Shown piece by piece: positions 62,170 through 64,000 of a DNA stretch of 64,000 nt. Location: the NCBI GenBank assembly GCA_016235595.1, contig JACRJX010000038.1, positions 1 to 64,000 on the forward strand, read 5' to 3'. Source of the DNA: Verrucomicrobiota bacterium (GTDB lineage Bacteria > Verrucomicrobiota > Verrucomicrobiia > CAIQCK01). The stretch's first letter is position 1; each line of letters starts with the position of its first letter. The position numbers and the translations under genes were made by a program. The notes beneath the pieces were generated by a model that was not told the origin of the DNA, searched no databases, and saw only the letters and a program-made list of their open reading frames with translations.

Positions 62170-63609
62170 ATGATAACAGCCCAACGCCCGCTTATCTCCC
62201 GTGTTGTATTGTTCGCCGCGCTGGCCACGTCGTTGGCGGCACCACTTGCCGCTGATGCACTCCCAAAAATCCGCGTCGCCGCCAGCGGACGGACGTTTGT
62301 CGCCGAGGCAGACAAGCCGTTTGTGCCGTTCGGCGTGAACTACTACCGCCCCGGCACGGGCTGGGCGCCGCAGGTCTGGAAACAGTTCGATGCGGAGGCA
62401 ACGCGTCGCGATTTTGCCCGGCTGCGCGAGTTGGGAGCGAACTGCGTGCGTGTATTCATCAGTTTTGGATCGTTCTATTCGAAGCCCGGCGTGCTGGATG
62501 ACGACGGGTTGAAAAAGTTCGATCAGTTCCTTGCCATCGCCGAAGAGGCCGGTATTTATGTGCATCCGACCGGGCCGGACCATTGGGAGACCTTGCCCGA
62601 GTGGGCGCGCACCGACCACTTCGCGAACGAAACATTCCTGCGCGCGCTGGAAGATTTCTGGCGGCTCTTTGCTGCACGTTATCGTGGTCGGAACGTCATC
62701 TTTGCCTACGATCTCAAGAACGAGCCGGCTGTCGGTTGGGACAGCGCGGACATGCGCTCACGCTGGAACGCATGGCTGAAGCAGCACTACGCATCCCCCG
62801 TCGATGCCGCAAAAGCATGGGGTGTGGACGCGGCAACGCTCAACTGGGGCGAGGTGGCTGTGCCGCCAAGGAAAGATGTGCCGGGCAGCAAGCTGTTGCT
62901 CGACTACCAGCATTTTCGCGACGAACGCGCCGATGACTGGACGCGGCGGCAGGTGGCGGCAATCAAGGCGGCCGACCCGAATGCGCTGGTGACCGTTGGA
63001 CTGCTTCAGTCGTCAGTGCCGGCGGCGGGCGGCGGCGCGCATTGGCCGGCGTTCCGTCCGTCGCGGCAGGCGAAGCTCCTCGATTTCCTTGAAGTCCATT
63101 TCTATCCGAACGCTGGCGGCCTTTACGACTACACGAAACCGGAGGACGAACAGCGCAACCTCGCCTACCTCGAAAGCGTCGTGCGCGAGGTGGCCGCGCC
63201 GGGCAAGCCGGTGGTGCTGGCGGAATTTGGCTGGTATGGGGGCGGCGCGTTGCGGCTCAGGAACGGGAAGATGTCCGCGCCCGGCGCCGAGGAACAACAG
63301 GCGCGCTGGTGCCGCCGCGCGGTGGAGACAACGGCGGGTCTGGCGTGCGGCTGGTTGAACTGGGGATTCTACGACCATCCCCAGGCCAACGATTGCAGCC
63401 AGCTCACCGGTCTGCTGACCGTGGACGGCAAGCTCAAGGCGTGGGGCGCAGAATTTCAGAAGCTGGTCGCGCGCTTTGGCGGGCATGAGATACCGCCGGC
63501 GAAATTGGGCCCGCGGCCCGCGTTGGATTGGGACCGCAACATCACGAGCGCCAAGGCCACGCAGGAATTTCGCGGTGCGTATCTGAATGCATTCGCGGCT
63601 GGCAAGTAA
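62170..63609 (+). CDS. Secreted GH5-like glycoside hydrolase
   Basis: 479 residues. Signal peptide (MITAQRPLISRVVLFAALATSLAAP), then a TIM barrel beginning FVPFGVNYYRPGTGW. Clan GH-A acids: proton donor E185 in DLKNEP and nucleophile E352 in VVLAEFGW; the arginine strand ANCVRVFI and HFYPN are also typical. Close to GH5/GH2-like mannanase or cellulase-type hydrolases, but the polysaccharide is not assigned. Next gene starts 10 bases later. Confidence 0.85.
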   Translation: MITAQRPLISRVVLFAALATSLAAPLAADALPKIRVAASGRTFVAEADKPFVPFGVNYYRPGTGWAPQVWKQFDAEATRRDFARLRELGANCVRVFISFGSFYSKPGVLDDDGLKKFDQFLAIAEEAGIYVHPTGPDHWETLPEWARTDHFANETFLRALEDFWRLFAARYRGRNVIFAYDLKNEPAVGWDSADMRSRWNAWLKQHYASPVDAAKAWGVDAATLNWGEVAVPPRKDVPGSKLLLDYQHFRDERADDWTRRQVAAIKAADPNALVTVGLLQSSVPAAGGGAHWPAFRPSRQAKLLDFLEVHFYPNAGGLYDYTKPEDEQRNLAYLESVVREVAAPGKPVVLAEFGWYGGGALRLRNGKMSAPGAEEQQARWCRRAVETTAGLACGWLNWGFYDHPQANDCSQLTGLLTVDGKLKAWGAEFQKLVARFGGHEIPPAKLGPRPALDWDRNITSAKATQEFRGAYLNAFAAGK

Positions 63610-63619
63610 GGAAACCGCT

Positions 63620-64000
63620 ATGAACCCAATGACTCGACGAACCTTCATCAGCGCCGCGACCGCCGCATGCGCGGCGCCGTGGCTCAGAGCAGAGGAGAAA
63701 GCGGCCGTGCCCACAGGCCTCGATTTCCCGCTCATGGATTTCCATGTTCACCTCGACAAGAGCACGATTGATGCGGTGTTGGCGCTGCCGCACACCCGCG
63801 GCGTCAAACTCGGCATCGTCGAGCACGCCGGCACCAAGGAGAATGATTACCCGATCGTCCTCAAGAACGACGAGGAACTCAAACGCCAGCTCGACATGCT
63901 CGCCGGCAAGCCCGTCTTCCGCGGTGTGCAGGCGGAGTGGATTGACTGGACGAACGGTTTCTCGACGACAGCGTTGGCGCAACTCGACTACGTATTGACC
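63620..64000 (+). CDS. Tat-exported metal-dependent hydrolase, 3' end cut by window
   Basis: The first 127 residues only. Tat signal MNPMTRRTFISAATAACAAP, then FPLMDFHVHLDKSTID, the H-x-H strand of PHP/amidohydrolase-type metal enzymes, followed by LGIVEHAGTKEND. Product is probably exported and metal-dependent; a true assignment needs the missing part. It follows the GH5-like gene on the same strand by 10 bases, suggesting a joint transcript. Confidence 0.7.
   Translation, partial: MNPMTRRTFISAATAACAAPWLRAEEKAAVPTGLDFPLMDFHVHLDKSTIDAVLALPHTRGVKLGIVEHAGTKENDYPIVLKNDEELKRQLDMLAGKPVFRGVQAEWIDWTNGFSTTALAQLDYVLT

Noticed and set aside
1..64000. CRISPR arrays, prophage, transposases, toxin-antitoxin pairs
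   Set aside because: Looked for on both strands; no spaced direct repeats of CRISPR type, no integrase, capsid or transposase motif and no small two-gene toxin pattern was found.

Overview
The window looks like chromosomal DNA of a free-living, GC-rich, anaerobic or facultative member of the Verrucomicrobiota (PVC group). This is inferred, not proven. The support is the mix of gene families: many Tat-exported enzymes with RREF/RRDF signals, DUF6807, DUF4855 and heparinase-type proteins, a GldA/GldF/GldG-like ABC module followed by a DUF4340 protein, a short omega subunit with a TTG start, and a Dxs with the GDAALTCG variant of the thiamine-binding motif. No phage, transposase, CRISPR array or plasmid function was seen.

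Left part (1-12.3 kb). A tightly overlapping leftward operon encodes a corrinoid protein, a uroporphyrinogen-decarboxylase-like methyltransferase, a DUF1638 protein and a multi-PAS/GAF sensor that runs off the left edge. Its promoter carries a palindrome in the -35/-10 spacer. After tRNA-Cys come ackA and pta (acetyl-CoA to acetate plus ATP), a PocR-domain AraC regulator preceded by two similar hairpins, a seven-heme NapC/NirT-type membrane cytochrome resembling ImcH, and a secreted esterase. Together they suggest one-carbon/acetyl metabolism coupled to a quinol-oxidising cytochrome.

12.3-24.6 kb. recQ lies at the end of a leftward run with a thiolase, a fused CoA-transferase and an SDR reductase, which could take a 3-hydroxy acid to acetyl-CoA. 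A radical SAM/SPASM gene of visibly lower GC follows. Then comes a group of exported enzymes: PIG-L deacetylase, GH106-like protein, TIM-barrel isomerase and a PQQ-type propeller.

24.6-32.4 kb. A five-gene leftward operon pckG-aspC-gmhB-carbonic anhydrase-DUF2294/MpsC joins PEP carboxykinase with CO2/bicarbonate handling. Its leader contains an intrinsic terminator just upstream of pckG. Rightward are xseB, dxs and a ferredoxin with a clear terminator.

32.4-44.0 kb. Seven leftward genes form a uronate-polysaccharide locus: GH28-like protein, metallo-beta-lactamase-fold lactonase, polyol dehydrogenase, DUF6807, heparinase II/III-like lyase, DUF4855 and a Tat-exported mannonate dehydratase homologue.

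44.0-64.0 kb. This part holds an orphan membrane protein, MarC, tRNA-Gln, a lipoprotein with an internal duplication, two secreted carbohydrate-related proteins, rpoZ, an HtrA/DegP-like protease, the Gld-like ABC module with DUF4340, an 80-bp hairpin element, an AsmA-like envelope protein, a GH5-like hydrolase and a truncated Tat-exported metal-dependent hydrolase. Start sites were chosen by eye from ribosome-binding sites, signal peptides and gene spacing; family names come from motif recognition, with no database search.
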